From contig JADKDT010000018.1 in assembly GCA_016714465.1 (NCBI GenBank), positions 8,677 to 72,676 on the forward strand: DNA of 64,000 nt. The letters are read 5' to 3'. The notes below the pieces were generated by a model. That model was not told the DNA's origin. It made no database searches and saw only the letters and a list, made by a program, of their open reading frames with translations. Source of the DNA: Candidatus Brachythrix odensensis (GTDB lineage Bacteria; Chloroflexota; Anaerolineae; J036; Brachytrichaceae). Shown here piece by piece: positions 43,468-52,185 of this stretch; the first letter of the stretch is position 1, and the number at the start of each line of letters is the position of its first letter. The translations under genes were made by a program, and so were the position numbers.

Positions 43468-43584
43468 GATGCGCACGCTTCAACCCGGCCGACCTTTACG
43501 CCATGACGGGCATGGTCGCGGCGAAGTTTCTCAAGGAGATCATGGCGCGCATGCTCTCCTGATCCTGCGTTCACGAGACCGCTC

Positions 43585-45054
43585 ATGACTAATCCCATCT
43601 CCCGCAACGTTACGCGTGCCCTGGCCGTCTTCGATGTTCCTGGCGCAGCGGTCGCCGTGGTTAAGGACGATGCGCTTGTTTTCGCCGCCGGCTTTGGGAC
43701 GAAGGATCTGGGCGGCTCGGCTCAGGTCGACGAGCACTCCCTTTTCGCGGCCGGCTCGATTTCGAAATCGATCACCGCCACCTGTCTCGCCATCCTGGTG
43801 GGCGAGGGCAAGCTGGGTTGGGACGATCGGGTGACCGACTACCTGCCTGGATTTCAGCTTTCGGATCCCATTGCCACCCGTCTACTCACGGTCCGCGACC
43901 TGTTGGCTCATCGCTCCGGCCTGCGCGATGTCAGCGGCGGCACGATTTGGTATGGCGCCCACTATGACCGGGCCGAGGTCATCCGCCGGCTGCGCTTCCT
44001 GCGCCCCGTCGCGGGCTTTCGCGAGCGTTATGCCTACCAAAACGTCATGTATCTCGTCGCTGGCGAGCTGATCCCGGCATTGACCGGCAAGACCTGGGAC
44101 GCGTTTGCGCGCGATCGATTGTTCGACCCGTTGGGCATGCCCGACAGCAACACAAGCATGCCCGAGCTGCGCGCAAACGTTAACGTGGCGATGCCACATG
44201 CGCGGATCGATGACGTCCCCCGGCCGGTGCCCTATCGCGACCATGACAATGTTGGGCCGGCGGCGTCGCTGAATACCAGCGCGGTCGATCTCGCCCAGTA
44301 TCTGCGCCTGTATCTCGGCGGCGGAACCTATGCCGGGCAGACGCTTGTCGCGCCCGCCCCGTTTGCCGAGCTGATCCGGGCCCAGACCGTCGTCCCGATC
44401 GATCCGTATCCGGACGAGCTGAGCGCTCTGACGCCGAATTTTCAGGCGTATGCGCTCGGCTGGTCACTGCGCGACTATCGCGGGCGGCGGGTGGTGGTTC
44501 ACACCGGCGGGGTCGATGGGATGCGGGCCATTGCGGCGATGGTCCCGGACGAGCGCCTGGGCGTGGTCGTGCTGGCGAATCAGGAAGAGCCGCTGCCGAC
44601 GGCGATCTGCTACGGAATCCTTGACGACTACCTTGGCGGGCCGCGGATGGATTGGATCGGCGCGTTTCAGGCGCGGCGGGCGACATTGCGCGCGCAGCAA
44701 CGCGCTGCGCGCGACACGGTCGTTGCTGCCCGTGTGCGCGGTACCGCCTCTGCCCTTCCCTTGGAGGGGTATGCCGGCCGGTATCGTGACGCGGCGGCGG
44801 GCGATGCCCACGTCGCGCTCGAGGAGGGCCGCCTTGTGTTGCGTTTTGACCACGCGTCTTGCTTCAGCGCCGAGCTGGAGCACTGGCACTTCGACACCTT
44901 CCGCGCGAACTGGCGCGATCCGTATGTTCCACCCGGGCTGGTGACTTTCCCGCTCTCATCGAAGGCGGTGGTCACGGAGATGCGCTTTGATCAGCCCAAC
45001 CTGCTGGATGTGGATTTTGGCGAGCTCGATTACAAGCGAGCCGCTGCTGCGTGA
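43585..45054 (+). CDS. Beta-lactamase-family serine hydrolase with C-terminal DUF3471-like domain
   Basis: 489 residues. Catalytic SxxK is SISK in FAAGSISKSITATCLA (Ser near residue 58). The Tyr motif is YAYQN at about residue 151, and the third box is HTGGVDGM. After residue 380 a beta-rich lipocalin-like domain follows (LEGYAGRYRDAAAGDAHVALEEGRLVLRF). Proteins of this build (Pab87-like, CubicO group) are D-amino-acid peptidases or esterases. No signal peptide is seen, so it is probably cytoplasmic. Confidence 0.88.
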   Translation: MTNPISRNVTRALAVFDVPGAAVAVVKDDALVFAAGFGTKDLGGSAQVDEHSLFAAGSISKSITATCLAILVGEGKLGWDDRVTDYLPGFQLSDPIATRLLTVRDLLAHRSGLRDVSGGTIWYGAHYDRAEVIRRLRFLRPVAGFRERYAYQNVMYLVAGELIPALTGKTWDAFARDRLFDPLGMPDSNTSMPELRANVNVAMPHARIDDVPRPVPYRDHDNVGPAASLNTSAVDLAQYLRLYLGGGTYAGQTLVAPAPFAELIRAQTVVPIDPYPDELSALTPNFQAYALGWSLRDYRGRRVVVHTGGVDGMRAIAAMVPDERLGVVVLANQEEPLPTAICYGILDDYLGGPRMDWIGAFQARRATLRAQQRAARDTVVAARVRGTASALPLEGYAGRYRDAAAGDAHVALEEGRLVLRFDHASCFSAELEHWHFDTFRANWRDPYVPPGLVTFPLSSKAVVTEMRFDQPNLLDVDFGELDYKRAAAA

Positions 45055-45071
45055 GTTGCGCAGGCCGACGG

Positions 45072-45150
45072 GATCTATCCGCAAATTACGCAGATTCGCG
45101 CAGATTCGTTTTCCGATCCAATCGGCGGAAATCTGCGTAATCGGCGGATA
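45072..45150. repeat. Intergenic inverted repeat, 'ATCTGCGGATA' family
   Basis: ATCTATCCGCAAATTACGC (from 45073) and CGCAGATTCG units mirror AATCTGCGTAATCGGCGGAT (about 45130-45149). It fills the gap between the serine hydrolase and the glycosyltransferase; see the sister copies at 17603 and 53931. Confidence 0.75.
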
Positions 45151-45197
45151 AATCCTGAGAGTTCGCCGGTATGGGCCTAGAATCGGCTCCGCACCCC

Positions 45198-46400
45198 ATG
45201 CGCCTGCTTATCCTGACCCCCCAGTTGCCCTATCCGCCCCGCCAAGGGACGGCTCTTCGGAATTGGGGTCTGCTGTCCGGTCTGGCCCGTCGGCATGAAG
45301 TCTGGCTTTTGTCCTTTGCCGAGCCGGGTGAGACGGCGCACCCGACGCTGGCGGCGGCTTGCGCGCGAATCGCCACCTTTCCGCCCCCCGTGCGCAGCAC
45401 CTCCGGCCGGTTGCGCCGGCTCGCGACATCGACGCTGCCCGACATGGCCTGGCGCCTGTGGTCGCCCGAGTTTCTGGCCCAGTTAAGGGCCTGGCTGAGC
45501 GAGACGGCCTTCGATGCGCTGCAGGTTGAAGGCATTGAGCTTGCCCGATATGGCCTGGCCGTCGGGCCCGAGTTGCGCGCGCGCGGCGGGCGGGTGGTCT
45601 TTGATGACCACAATTGCGAGTATTTGCTGCAACAACGCTCGGCCGAGACCGACCTGCGCAATCCGCGGCGTTGGCATGCGGCCGCCTATTCGTTTGTCCA
45701 GACCCTGCGCCTGCGCGCGTTCGAACGTCACGCCGCGCGCGACGCGGAGGTGACCCTGGTCGTGTCGCGTCAGGACGGGGCATCCTTGCAGCGCCTGGAT
45801 CCGGCCCTTCGGCCGCACGAAATCCCAAACGGCATTGACACCGCGCACTATGATGGTTTTGCGGTGAGTGAAGAGGGCGACGCGATCGTGTTCACGGGCA
45901 AAATGGATTTCCGGCCCAACATCGATGCGATGTTGTGGTTTGGGGCTGAGGTTTGGCCGCGCATCAAGGCAGCCCGGCCGAACACGCGCTGGTGGATTGT
46001 GGGGCAGAGGCCGAGCCCGCGTCTGGACATCCTGCGAGGAGACGCATCGGTCATCATCACCGGCACCGTCGACGACATTCGGGCAGAAATTGGCCGGGCT
46101 GCGGTCTACATTGCGCCCTTGCGGGTTGGCGGCGGCACACGCTTCAAGCTGCTCGAGGCCATGGCCATGCGCCGGGCGATTGTGACGACGGGCCTGGGTT
46201 GTGAAGGTTTTGAGGTCGAAGGGGGCCGCGAGATGATCGTGGCGGACACGCCCGGGACATTTGCCCGGGGCGTGCTTGCGTTGCTGGCCGATCCGGCGCG
46301 CCGGGCCGCCATGGGTGAGCGCGGTCATGGATTCGTTCGGGCCAGCTACGACTGGTCGGCGATTGTCCCGCGCTTGGAAGCATTACTGCGGAAACGGTAG
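45198..46400 (+). CDS. GT4-type glycosyltransferase
   Basis: 400 residues. The N-terminal domain starts RLLILTPQLPYPPRQGTALR; the C-terminal donor domain has IVFTGKMDFRPNIDAMLWFG, WWIVGQRPSPRL, and VYIAPLRVGGGTRFKLLEAMAMRRAIVTT, a pattern of GT4 sugar transferases with the GGGTR/K loop. It probably acts in glycan or exopolysaccharide assembly. The ATG at 45198 is preferred because conserved sequence starts there; the open frame extends 9 codons further. Its last codons lie in a hairpin. Confidence 0.88.
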   Translation: MRLLILTPQLPYPPRQGTALRNWGLLSGLARRHEVWLLSFAEPGETAHPTLAAACARIATFPPPVRSTSGRLRRLATSTLPDMAWRLWSPEFLAQLRAWLSETAFDALQVEGIELARYGLAVGPELRARGGRVVFDDHNCEYLLQQRSAETDLRNPRRWHAAAYSFVQTLRLRAFERHAARDAEVTLVVSRQDGASLQRLDPALRPHEIPNGIDTAHYDGFAVSEEGDAIVFTGKMDFRPNIDAMLWFGAEVWPRIKAARPNTRWWIVGQRPSPRLDILRGDASVIITGTVDDIRAEIGRAAVYIAPLRVGGGTRFKLLEAMAMRRAIVTTGLGCEGFEVEGGREMIVADTPGTFARGVLALLADPARRAAMGERGHGFVRASYDWSAIVPRLEALLRKR

Positions 46401-46431
46401 GTGGGGTAGCGCCCCGCCTACCGTTTCCGCA
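46387..46431. repeat. Hairpin overlapping the stop codon of the glycosyltransferase
   Basis: TGCGGAAACGGTAGG (46387-46401) pairs perfectly with CCTACCGTTTCCGCA (46417-46431); an inner GGGG/CCCC pair extends it. The TAG stop (46398-46400) is in the left arm. It may end the transcript upstream of the GntR promoter. Confidence 0.8.
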
Positions 46432-46446
46432 CAAAAACTCTCTCAC

Positions 46447-46474
46447 TTGACATCCTTGTTCCATCGACTAGAAT
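46447..46474 (+). promoter_or_regulatory. Promoter of the gntR catabolic locus
   Basis: TTGACA (46447-46452), a 16-base spacer and TAGAAT (46469-46474) in the AT-rich segment before the gntR start. Transcription would begin near 46481, about 30 bases before the GTG. A GntR-type operator is expected close by, but I see no clear palindrome. Confidence 0.65.
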
Positions 46475-46512
46475 CACTGAAATCTAAAATACTTCCGATT
46501 GTTTACTAAATT

Positions 46513-47226
46513 GTGATTCAACAGAGCGCTCCGGCGGGCATTCTCCCGATCAACCATGGCAACATCCGCGACGATGTGTATGCCGTGTTGCGCCGCGGGA
46601 TTCTGCGCCACGACTATCCGCCTGGCTACCGCTTCGACCTGAACGATCTTTCGACTCAGCTCGGGATCAGCCGGACGCCGGTCAAGGAGGCGCTGCACCG
46701 CCTCGAAAGCGAAGGGCTGGTCGATATTTTCCCCCGGCGCGGCACCTTTGTGACCATCCTGGACGCCACCGATATTTCCGACGGATACGGCGTGCGCCTG
46801 GCCTTGGAGCGATATGCAGCTGACGCCGTCGTCGACCAGGTCACCGAATCGGATATCGCGCGACTGAATGAGATTCGCCGCCGGATGGGCGCGCTCCTGG
46901 ATGCGCCTGACTTCGCGAATGTGGTCGAGCAGTACATTCTGCTCGATCAGGACTTCCACGTCGAGATCATCAGCCTGGCCCACAATCGTCGCCTGGTCGA
47001 GATCTACCGCACGATCGGCGGGCCGCTGCACATGGCCCGGATCTTCAGCCGGTATTCCGCGTCGGACTACCGCACCTACACAGAAGTCGAGCACGACGCC
47101 ATCATGCAGGGGATTCTTGCGCGGGATGTCGTTGCGCTTTGCGCTGCCATGACCGCCCACATCGTGCGGGCCCAGGCGCGTATTTCGAACAGCCTCGTTG
47201 TTGGCGAAAGCCGGGGGAATTCATGA
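46513..47226 (+). CDS. GntR/FCD transcriptional regulator
   Basis: 237 residues from a GTG. The winged helix-turn-helix is DDVYAVLRRGILRHDYPPGYRFDLNDLSTQLGISRTPVKEALHRLESEGLVDIFPRRGTFV, read in order over residues 20-80. The FCD effector domain follows with metal-ligand-type residues (D in LLDQDFHVEI, H in EHDAI, H in MTAHI). Such regulators bind sugar acids or organic acids and repress their own catabolic operon. The stop overlaps the start of the dehydrogenase gene, so it is the first gene of that operon. Confidence 0.9.
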   Translation: MIQQSAPAGILPINHGNIRDDVYAVLRRGILRHDYPPGYRFDLNDLSTQLGISRTPVKEALHRLESEGLVDIFPRRGTFVTILDATDISDGYGVRLALERYAADAVVDQVTESDIARLNEIRRRMGALLDAPDFANVVEQYILLDQDFHVEIISLAHNRRLVEIYRTIGGPLHMARIFSRYSASDYRTYTEVEHDAIMQGILARDVVALCAAMTAHIVRAQARISNSLVVGESRGNS

Positions 47227-48353
47227 AGCGAGTTGTTGCCAAGGCCGGCCGGGCGATCATCATCGATGTGCCCGAGCCCGAACTTCGGCCGGGCGAAGTC
47301 CTGGTCGCCACTGCCTTCTCCGCCATCAGCAGCGGCACGGAGATGCACATCATCCACAGCACCGCCAACCCGGAGACGCTGGGCGATGACACCTATCCGC
47401 GCAAGCCGAGCCTGCAGTACCCGGCCCCGCCCCAATTGCGCTCGCGGGGCGTGCGTTGGGCAGGCCCCGAGCCGCGCGGCCAGATTCCCGAGACGGCCTC
47501 GGTGGGTTACAGCCTGTCCGGGCGGGTGCTGGCCGTCTCGCCTGAGGTCACCGACCTGAAGCCGGGAGACCGGGTGGCCTGCTCGGGCAACCAATGCGCC
47601 ATCCACGCCGAGCGGGTGGCCGTGCCGCGCAACCTCGTGGCCAAGGTGCCCGAGGGCGTCTCGCTTGACCAGGCCGCCTTCGTCACCCTGGGCTGCATCG
47701 CCATGGTCGGTCTGCGCCGGACGGGCTGCCAGTTTGGCGAGACCGTCGTCGCCTTTGGCCTGGGCCTGCTCGGTCAGCTCACCGTTCAGATCGCCCGGGC
47801 GGCGGGGATGCAGGTGCTCGGCCTTGACATTGACGAGCGGCGAGTGGCCGAGGCCCTTGCCAACGGAGCGAACCGGGCCCTGAATCCGAACAAGGACAAC
47901 GCGATCGAGGCGTGTCTCGCGATGACCGATGGATTTGGCGCGGACGGGGTGGTGCTGTGCGTGGTCACGCCCTCGAGCGAGCCGATCAACCTGGCCTTCG
48001 ATCTATGCCGGCATAAGGGCACCGTGGTTGGCGTGGGCGCGTTTGGGATGGACATCAATCGCGGCCGGATGTATTCGCGCGAGGTCACTTTCCAGCCCTC
48101 CATCGCGTATGGCCAGGGCCGTTACGACACGGTCTACGAGGAGGGCAACGTCGACTATCCGATCGGCTACGCCCGTTGGACCGAGAACCGCAACCAGGGC
48201 GCTTTTCTGCGCCTGCTGGCCGAGGGCAAGGTCAGCGTGGCCTCGCTCGGGTCGGTTCGGATGCCGATGACCGATGCGCCGCGAGCCTATGAGATGCTCG
48301 ACGCGCCGGGCCGCCCGCCCACCGTTGTCTTCACCTATGGAGAGGCTAGATGA
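47223..48353 (+). CDS. Zinc-type MDR alcohol/polyol dehydrogenase
   Basis: 376 residues. The GroES-like N-terminal domain (PGEVLVATAFSAISSGTEMHII) and the Rossmann domain (GETVVAFGLGLLGQLTVQIARAAGMQVLGLDIDERR) are those of medium-chain dehydrogenases. The catalytic zinc ligands of classical members are not all seen: position CSGNQCA retains Cys residues, while the usual GHE motif is absent. It resembles sugar- or inositol-linked dehydrogenases paired with Gfo/Idh proteins. It overlaps gntR by four bases and the next gene by four. Confidence 0.85.
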   Translation: MKRVVAKAGRAIIIDVPEPELRPGEVLVATAFSAISSGTEMHIIHSTANPETLGDDTYPRKPSLQYPAPPQLRSRGVRWAGPEPRGQIPETASVGYSLSGRVLAVSPEVTDLKPGDRVACSGNQCAIHAERVAVPRNLVAKVPEGVSLDQAAFVTLGCIAMVGLRRTGCQFGETVVAFGLGLLGQLTVQIARAAGMQVLGLDIDERRVAEALANGANRALNPNKDNAIEACLAMTDGFGADGVVLCVVTPSSEPINLAFDLCRHKGTVVGVGAFGMDINRGRMYSREVTFQPSIAYGQGRYDTVYEEGNVDYPIGYARWTENRNQGAFLRLLAEGKVSVASLGSVRMPMTDAPRAYEMLDAPGRPPTVVFTYGEAR

Positions 48354-49306
48354 ACAGCGCGCTCAGGATCGGGGTGATCGGGTGCGGATTGCGGGCGGCC
48401 GTGTACTGCGATGGCGTGGACCGGGTACCGGCCGTGCAATTACGGGCCTATGCTGACGTCAACCAGGCCTCGGCGGATCGATTTCTGGCCAAGTACGGCG
48501 GCGGCTACGCGACCAATGACCCGGAACGGGTGCTGGCCGATCCTGACATCGACGCGGTCTTCATCTGCACCTGGCACGATACGCACACGGCCTTGGCCGT
48601 ATCCGCCGCCGCGCACGGCAAGCACATCCTGATCGAGAAACCAATGGCGCTGACGATTGGGGAGTGCTGGACGATCGAAGAGGCTGTTCGCCGGGCGGGC
48701 GTGACCTTAACGGTCGGGCACAAGATGCGTTTCATGCCGATGGTGCGCCGGGCCAAGCAGATCGTCGGCCAGCCGCTGATGATGCTGGCCCAGATGATGA
48801 ACGACCGCATCCCCGACGACGCGTGGTCGCTGCAGCCCGGCGTGGGCGGGGGGAGCGTGCTTGGGGCCGGGTGCCATCTGGCTGATCTGTTGTGCTACAT
48901 GGCTGGATCCGATCCGGTCGAAGTGTATGGGGTCGGCGGGGCGATCACCCATCCGAACCCCGAGATTGTCGATTGCGCGATTGCGACGGTGAAGTTCGCC
49001 AACGGCGCCATCGCCAGCCTGATCCAGGGCGATCCGGGCCGCAATCCGTACGCCTCGACCTTTTTCTGTGAGGTCTTTGGCAAGGACAAGGGCGTGTGCC
49101 TGCGCGATCGCTTTCACCAGGCAACCCTGGGGGGCAGATCAGACCCGGCTGGGGCCGGAGGATCTCACGCCGGAGGAGCGCGCGGATATCGAGGGGGACG
49201 TGGCGCTCCTCCGCCATTTTGCCGACAACGCCTTGCGCGGGAGGCCGGGCGAGTGCCGGGCCCGCGAGGGACGCATCGCAACGACCATGATGGTCAAACT
49301 GATTGA
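48350..49306 (+). CDS. Gfo/Idh/MocA family oxidoreductase, fragment 1
   Basis: It starts IGVIGCGLRAAVYCDGVDRV. The active-site block is KHILIEKPMALTIGECW; the C-terminal domain has GGGSVLGAGCHLADLLCYMAG and RNPYASTFFCEVFGKDKGVCL. Similarity ends at about 49125 where a G-run of six should be five; the remainder is at 49128-49367. The ATG overlaps the previous stop. Probably oxidises the imported sugar or sugar acid. Confidence 0.85.
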   Translation: MNSALRIGVIGCGLRAAVYCDGVDRVPAVQLRAYADVNQASADRFLAKYGGGYATNDPERVLADPDIDAVFICTWHDTHTALAVSAAAHGKHILIEKPMALTIGECWTIEEAVRRAGVTLTVGHKMRFMPMVRRAKQIVGQPLMMLAQMMNDRIPDDAWSLQPGVGGGSVLGAGCHLADLLCYMAGSDPVEVYGVGGAITHPNPEIVDCAIATVKFANGAIASLIQGDPGRNPYASTFFCEVFGKDKGVCLRDRFHQATLGGRSDPAGAGGSHAGGARGYRGGRGAPPPFCRQRLAREAGRVPGPRGTHRNDHDGQTD

Positions 49307-49367
49307 GTCCATTCGGACCGGGCAGGCGCAAAAAATCGAAGCCGACTGGCGCGGGACATACGCGTAA
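49128..49367 (+). CDS. Gfo/Idh/MocA family oxidoreductase, fragment 2 (C-terminus)
   Basis: The correct frame continues as ADQTRLGPEDLTPEERADIEGD, then ALLRHFADNALRGRPGECRAREGR and MMVKLIESIRTGQAQKIEADW, the usual C-terminal helices of this family (last helix placing residues near the active site). Joined protein about 339 residues. A 150-base gap with a small GGGCGC/GCGCCC stem (49479-49497) follows. Confidence 0.75.
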   Translation, partial: WGADQTRLGPEDLTPEERADIEGDVALLRHFADNALRGRPGECRAREGRIATTMMVKLIESIRTGQAQKIEADWRGTYA

Positions 49368-49518
49368 CCGGCTTAAATTTGCGTCAGGAGGGACTATCGA
49401 CCAAGCCACATCAAATCACCAGGACGATGCGCGGCGAGTTCGCCGAGTGTCCGATCCGGCGAGTTACTGGACGATTTCGGGCGCGAATCATGCGCCCAAT
49501 ACAACAGGAGAAGAACAC

Positions 49519-50898
49519 ATGTCGAACCCAATGAAGTCGCCCCTTTCGCGGCGGCGCTTTTTGAAGCTGGCGGGCACCGGTTCCGCCCTGGCCGCGGTGA
49601 GCGCGGCATGCGCGCCGGCTGCCGCGCCTGCTCCTACCGCCGCCCCGGCCAAGCCGGCCGCTCCGGCGGCGACCAGCGCGCCGGCCGTAATCGCCAAGCC
49701 CTTTGCGGGCAAGGAACTGACCGTCTTTGCCGGCAACCATCACGACACGAACGTGCGTGACCTGTGGATCCCGCTGTTCCAGGAGAAGACCGGCGCGAAG
49801 GTGACCTACACCTCGATCGGTGGCGGCGACGCGGATGCCAAGTACGCCGTGTTCCTGGCCAGCCAGGACGGGTCGCAGGACGTGCTGTATAGCTGGGAGA
49901 CCTTTACGGCCAAGTATGGCCGCGGCCTGTTTGAGGACCTGAGCGGCTTCAAGAAGCCCCTCCTGGACTCGCTGAATGCGGTCCCGGTCAAGGCCTTGAC
50001 GTGTCTGGGCAAGCAGTATGGCATTCCGTTCGACTCGAACATGGCCATCTTCATGTGGAACACAGAGCTGTATCAGAAGGCTGGCCTCGATCCCGACAAG
50101 CCGCCGGAGAGCTGGACCCAGTTCGCCGAACACAGCAAGAAGCTGACCAAGGATGGCAACTACGGCACCCTGTTCACCCTGGGCGATGGGAACTCGAGCT
50201 TCTTCACCTTCCTCTCGATCTTCAACTCGACCGGCGCGCTGCTGCTCAGCGAAGATCAGAAGAAGATCATGGTCGACACGCCCGAAGGCTTGCAGACCAT
50301 GACGGCGTTCTACGACGGCGTGGTCAAGGACAAGTGGATTGACCCGGCTGGTCTGACGATCAACAGCTCGATCGAGCAGGGCAAGGTCTTCCGCGGCGGG
50401 AAAATCGGCCACTACTACGCCTTCCCCAACCACTATGGCCTGGCCATGGACGCGACCCAGTCGCAGATCGTGGGCAAGGTCAAGACCGGGATCATCCCCG
50501 GCCTGAAGCTGCGCAGCGGCTCCGGGAACGGCTTCGAGGGCTACTCGATGAACCGCTTCTCGAAGAACAAGGAACTGGCCATGGCCTGGCTCGAGTTCAC
50601 TGTGTCGCCTGAAGTGCAGAAGCTCGTGGCGCTGAAGTGGGGACGCGCGCCGGCGCTCGCGGCGACCTTCAACGACGCTGAGGTGAAGGCGGCGGCGCCG
50701 CAGTTCGCCGCGGTGGCCGAGCAGGTCAAGTATCCGGCGCCGCGCTACGGGTCGCCGTTCTACTTCGATGTGGGCACGGCCTTCAACGATCACATGAACA
50801 AGCTGCTCAAGGGCGAAGGCACGCCGAAGCAGGCTTGCGAGCGCGTCCAGGCCGACGCGCAGAAGGCGATCGACGCCTACTGGGCCAAAGTCAAATAG
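49519..50898 (+). CDS. Sugar ABC transporter substrate-binding lipoprotein (Tat-type signal)
   Basis: 459 residues. The signal has the twin-arginine motif SRRRFLKLAG (residues 10-19) and a lipobox ending at Cys31 (LAAVSAAC), followed by an Ala/Pro linker to residue 60. The mature part is a cluster B/MalE-like binding protein (WIPLFQEKTGAKVTYTSIGG, FEDLSGF, YGIPFDSNMAIFMWNTELY). It captures a carbohydrate and delivers it to the permeases downstream. The ATG is supported by a CAGGAG site nine bases upstream. The protein is predicted to be exported folded by Tat and anchored by lipid. Confidence 0.92.
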   Translation: MSNPMKSPLSRRRFLKLAGTGSALAAVSAACAPAAAPAPTAAPAKPAAPAATSAPAVIAKPFAGKELTVFAGNHHDTNVRDLWIPLFQEKTGAKVTYTSIGGGDADAKYAVFLASQDGSQDVLYSWETFTAKYGRGLFEDLSGFKKPLLDSLNAVPVKALTCLGKQYGIPFDSNMAIFMWNTELYQKAGLDPDKPPESWTQFAEHSKKLTKDGNYGTLFTLGDGNSSFFTFLSIFNSTGALLLSEDQKKIMVDTPEGLQTMTAFYDGVVKDKWIDPAGLTINSSIEQGKVFRGGKIGHYYAFPNHYGLAMDATQSQIVGKVKTGIIPGLKLRSGSGNGFEGYSMNRFSKNKELAMAWLEFTVSPEVQKLVALKWGRAPALAATFNDAEVKAAAPQFAAVAEQVKYPAPRYGSPFYFDVGTAFNDHMNKLLKGEGTPKQACERVQADAQKAIDAYWAKVK

Positions 50899-50916
50899 AT
50901 CCCACTGGACAGTGCC

Positions 50917-50944
50917 GGGTGGCAGGCGGAAACGCCTGCCACCC
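50917..50944 (+). repeat. Perfect 12-bp stem with GAAA tetraloop between binding-protein and permease genes
   Basis: GGGTGGCAGGCG (50917-50928), loop GAAA, CGCCTGCCACCC (50933-50944). It begins 18 bases after the binding-protein stop and has no T-run. Such stems often protect the upstream transcript so that the binding protein is made in excess over the permeases. Confidence 0.8.
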
Positions 50945-51021
50945 GATTGAATCAGCTCGTTTCGCGGTGCCGCGCCTGTCCACCAGGATGGGTCCGATAC
51001 CGCGCCACTCACCGGGAATCC

Positions 51022-51945
51022 ATGAACGACGCACGACCCAGGTCAACCCTTTGGCAACGTTTCAACCGGATGGACGAAGGCCGGTTTGGGGCCCTGCTTA
51101 TTACCCCGACCGCGCTGGTGATGCTGTTTGTCCTGGCGGTGCCGATCGGCTATGCGTTTGTTATGAGTCTGAATCGCATCGAGCTGACGATCTCGCCGGA
51201 CTGGGACTTTGCGGGCTTGAAGAACTATGCGGACTTGCTGGTGAATAAGCAGGTCCAGGCAGCCGTGCCACGCACTCTTTTCTTCGCCGCCCTGAACGTC
51301 CTGCTGACGACCGGCGGGGCGACGATCATGGCTCTTGTCTTGAACGAGCCGTTCAAGGGCCGCAAATGGGTGCGCGTCTTTATTCTCTTGCCCTGGGCGG
51401 TTGCGCCGGTTGTCAGCGGCGTGATGTGGCGCTACATGTTTCATCAAAGCTATGGCCTGATCAACGCCCTGCTGCGCGGACTTGGCGTGATCGATAAGTA
51501 CGTGGTCTGGTTTGATGACCCGACGGTGGCGCTGAGCATTGCCAGCATCGCCACGGCCTGGAAGGCGCTTCCCTTCGCCTCGTTGATCCTGCTGGCGGCG
51601 ATGCAGAGCATCCCAGAATCGCTCTATCGGGCGTCGAAGATGGATGGCGCCAATGCCATTCAGCGGTTCTGGTTTGTCACGTTTGCGCATATCCGGCCTA
51701 CCGTCATCTTCGTGGTCGTGCTGCAGATCATCGCGTCGCTTCAGGCGTTTGATGTCATCTTCACCCTCACCCGGGGCGGACCCGGGCAGGGCACCGTGGT
51801 GCTCAACTACCTGACTTTTGTCAACGCCTTCGAGCGGCTCAGCCTGGGCTCGGCCACATCGCTCGCCTTGTTGCTGGCGCTCTTGATTGTCGTGTTGAGC
51901 GGTCTTTCGCTCAGCCTGACCATTGCCCGGAAACCAAAGGCCTGA
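51022..51945 (+). CDS. Sugar ABC transporter permease (MalF/UgpA-like)
   Basis: 307 residues with six hydrophobic helices. The EAA cytoplasmic loop that contacts the ATPase is SLYRASKMDGANAIQRFWFVTFAHI. The first helix LLITPTALVMLFVLAVPIGYAF is characteristic of carbohydrate permeases. The ATG at 51022 gives a normal cytoplasmic start (NDARPRSTLWQRFNRM). It is part of the importer with the binding protein and ATPase. Confidence 0.9.
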   Translation: MNDARPRSTLWQRFNRMDEGRFGALLITPTALVMLFVLAVPIGYAFVMSLNRIELTISPDWDFAGLKNYADLLVNKQVQAAVPRTLFFAALNVLLTTGGATIMALVLNEPFKGRKWVRVFILLPWAVAPVVSGVMWRYMFHQSYGLINALLRGLGVIDKYVVWFDDPTVALSIASIATAWKALPFASLILLAAMQSIPESLYRASKMDGANAIQRFWFVTFAHIRPTVIFVVVLQIIASLQAFDVIFTLTRGGPGQGTVVLNYLTFVNAFERLSLGSATSLALLLALLIVVLSGLSLSLTIARKPKA

Positions 51946-51954
51946 GGCCAAATC

Positions 51955-52185
51955 ATGCGTCACTTCCTGCATACCTGGCTTCGCCCCAGCCTGCTTTACG
52001 CGCTGGTGGCCCTTTTCGTGGTCTGGACCATGGCCCCAGTCGTCTGGATCGGCACGATGAGCGTGCAGCCCGAGATCAACTACGTGTCCGTTCCGCCGCA
52101 TCTGAGCATCAGCGATTTCAGCTTGCGTTGGGCAACGAGATGCTGTCGGAGCCGGATGTGGCTGCCGCTCTCCGGAACAGCGTGA
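51955..52185 (+). CDS. Sugar ABC transporter permease (MalG-like), fragment 1
   Basis: It encodes the first helix (LLYALVALFVVWTMAPVVWIGTMSVQPEINYVS) and the first periplasmic loop (PPHLSISDFSL). One base is missing near 52128; the frame then ends in nonsense. The rest of the permease is at 52128-52790. It begins nine bases after the first permease. Confidence 0.8.
   Translation: MRHFLHTWLRPSLLYALVALFVVWTMAPVVWIGTMSVQPEINYVSVPPHLSISDFSLRWATRCCRSRMWLPLSGTA

Noticed and set aside
49411..51012. 533-codon minus-strand open frame opposite the sugar-binding protein
   Set aside because: Mirror of a strongly supported coding gene; composition is Arg/Leu-rich without domains.
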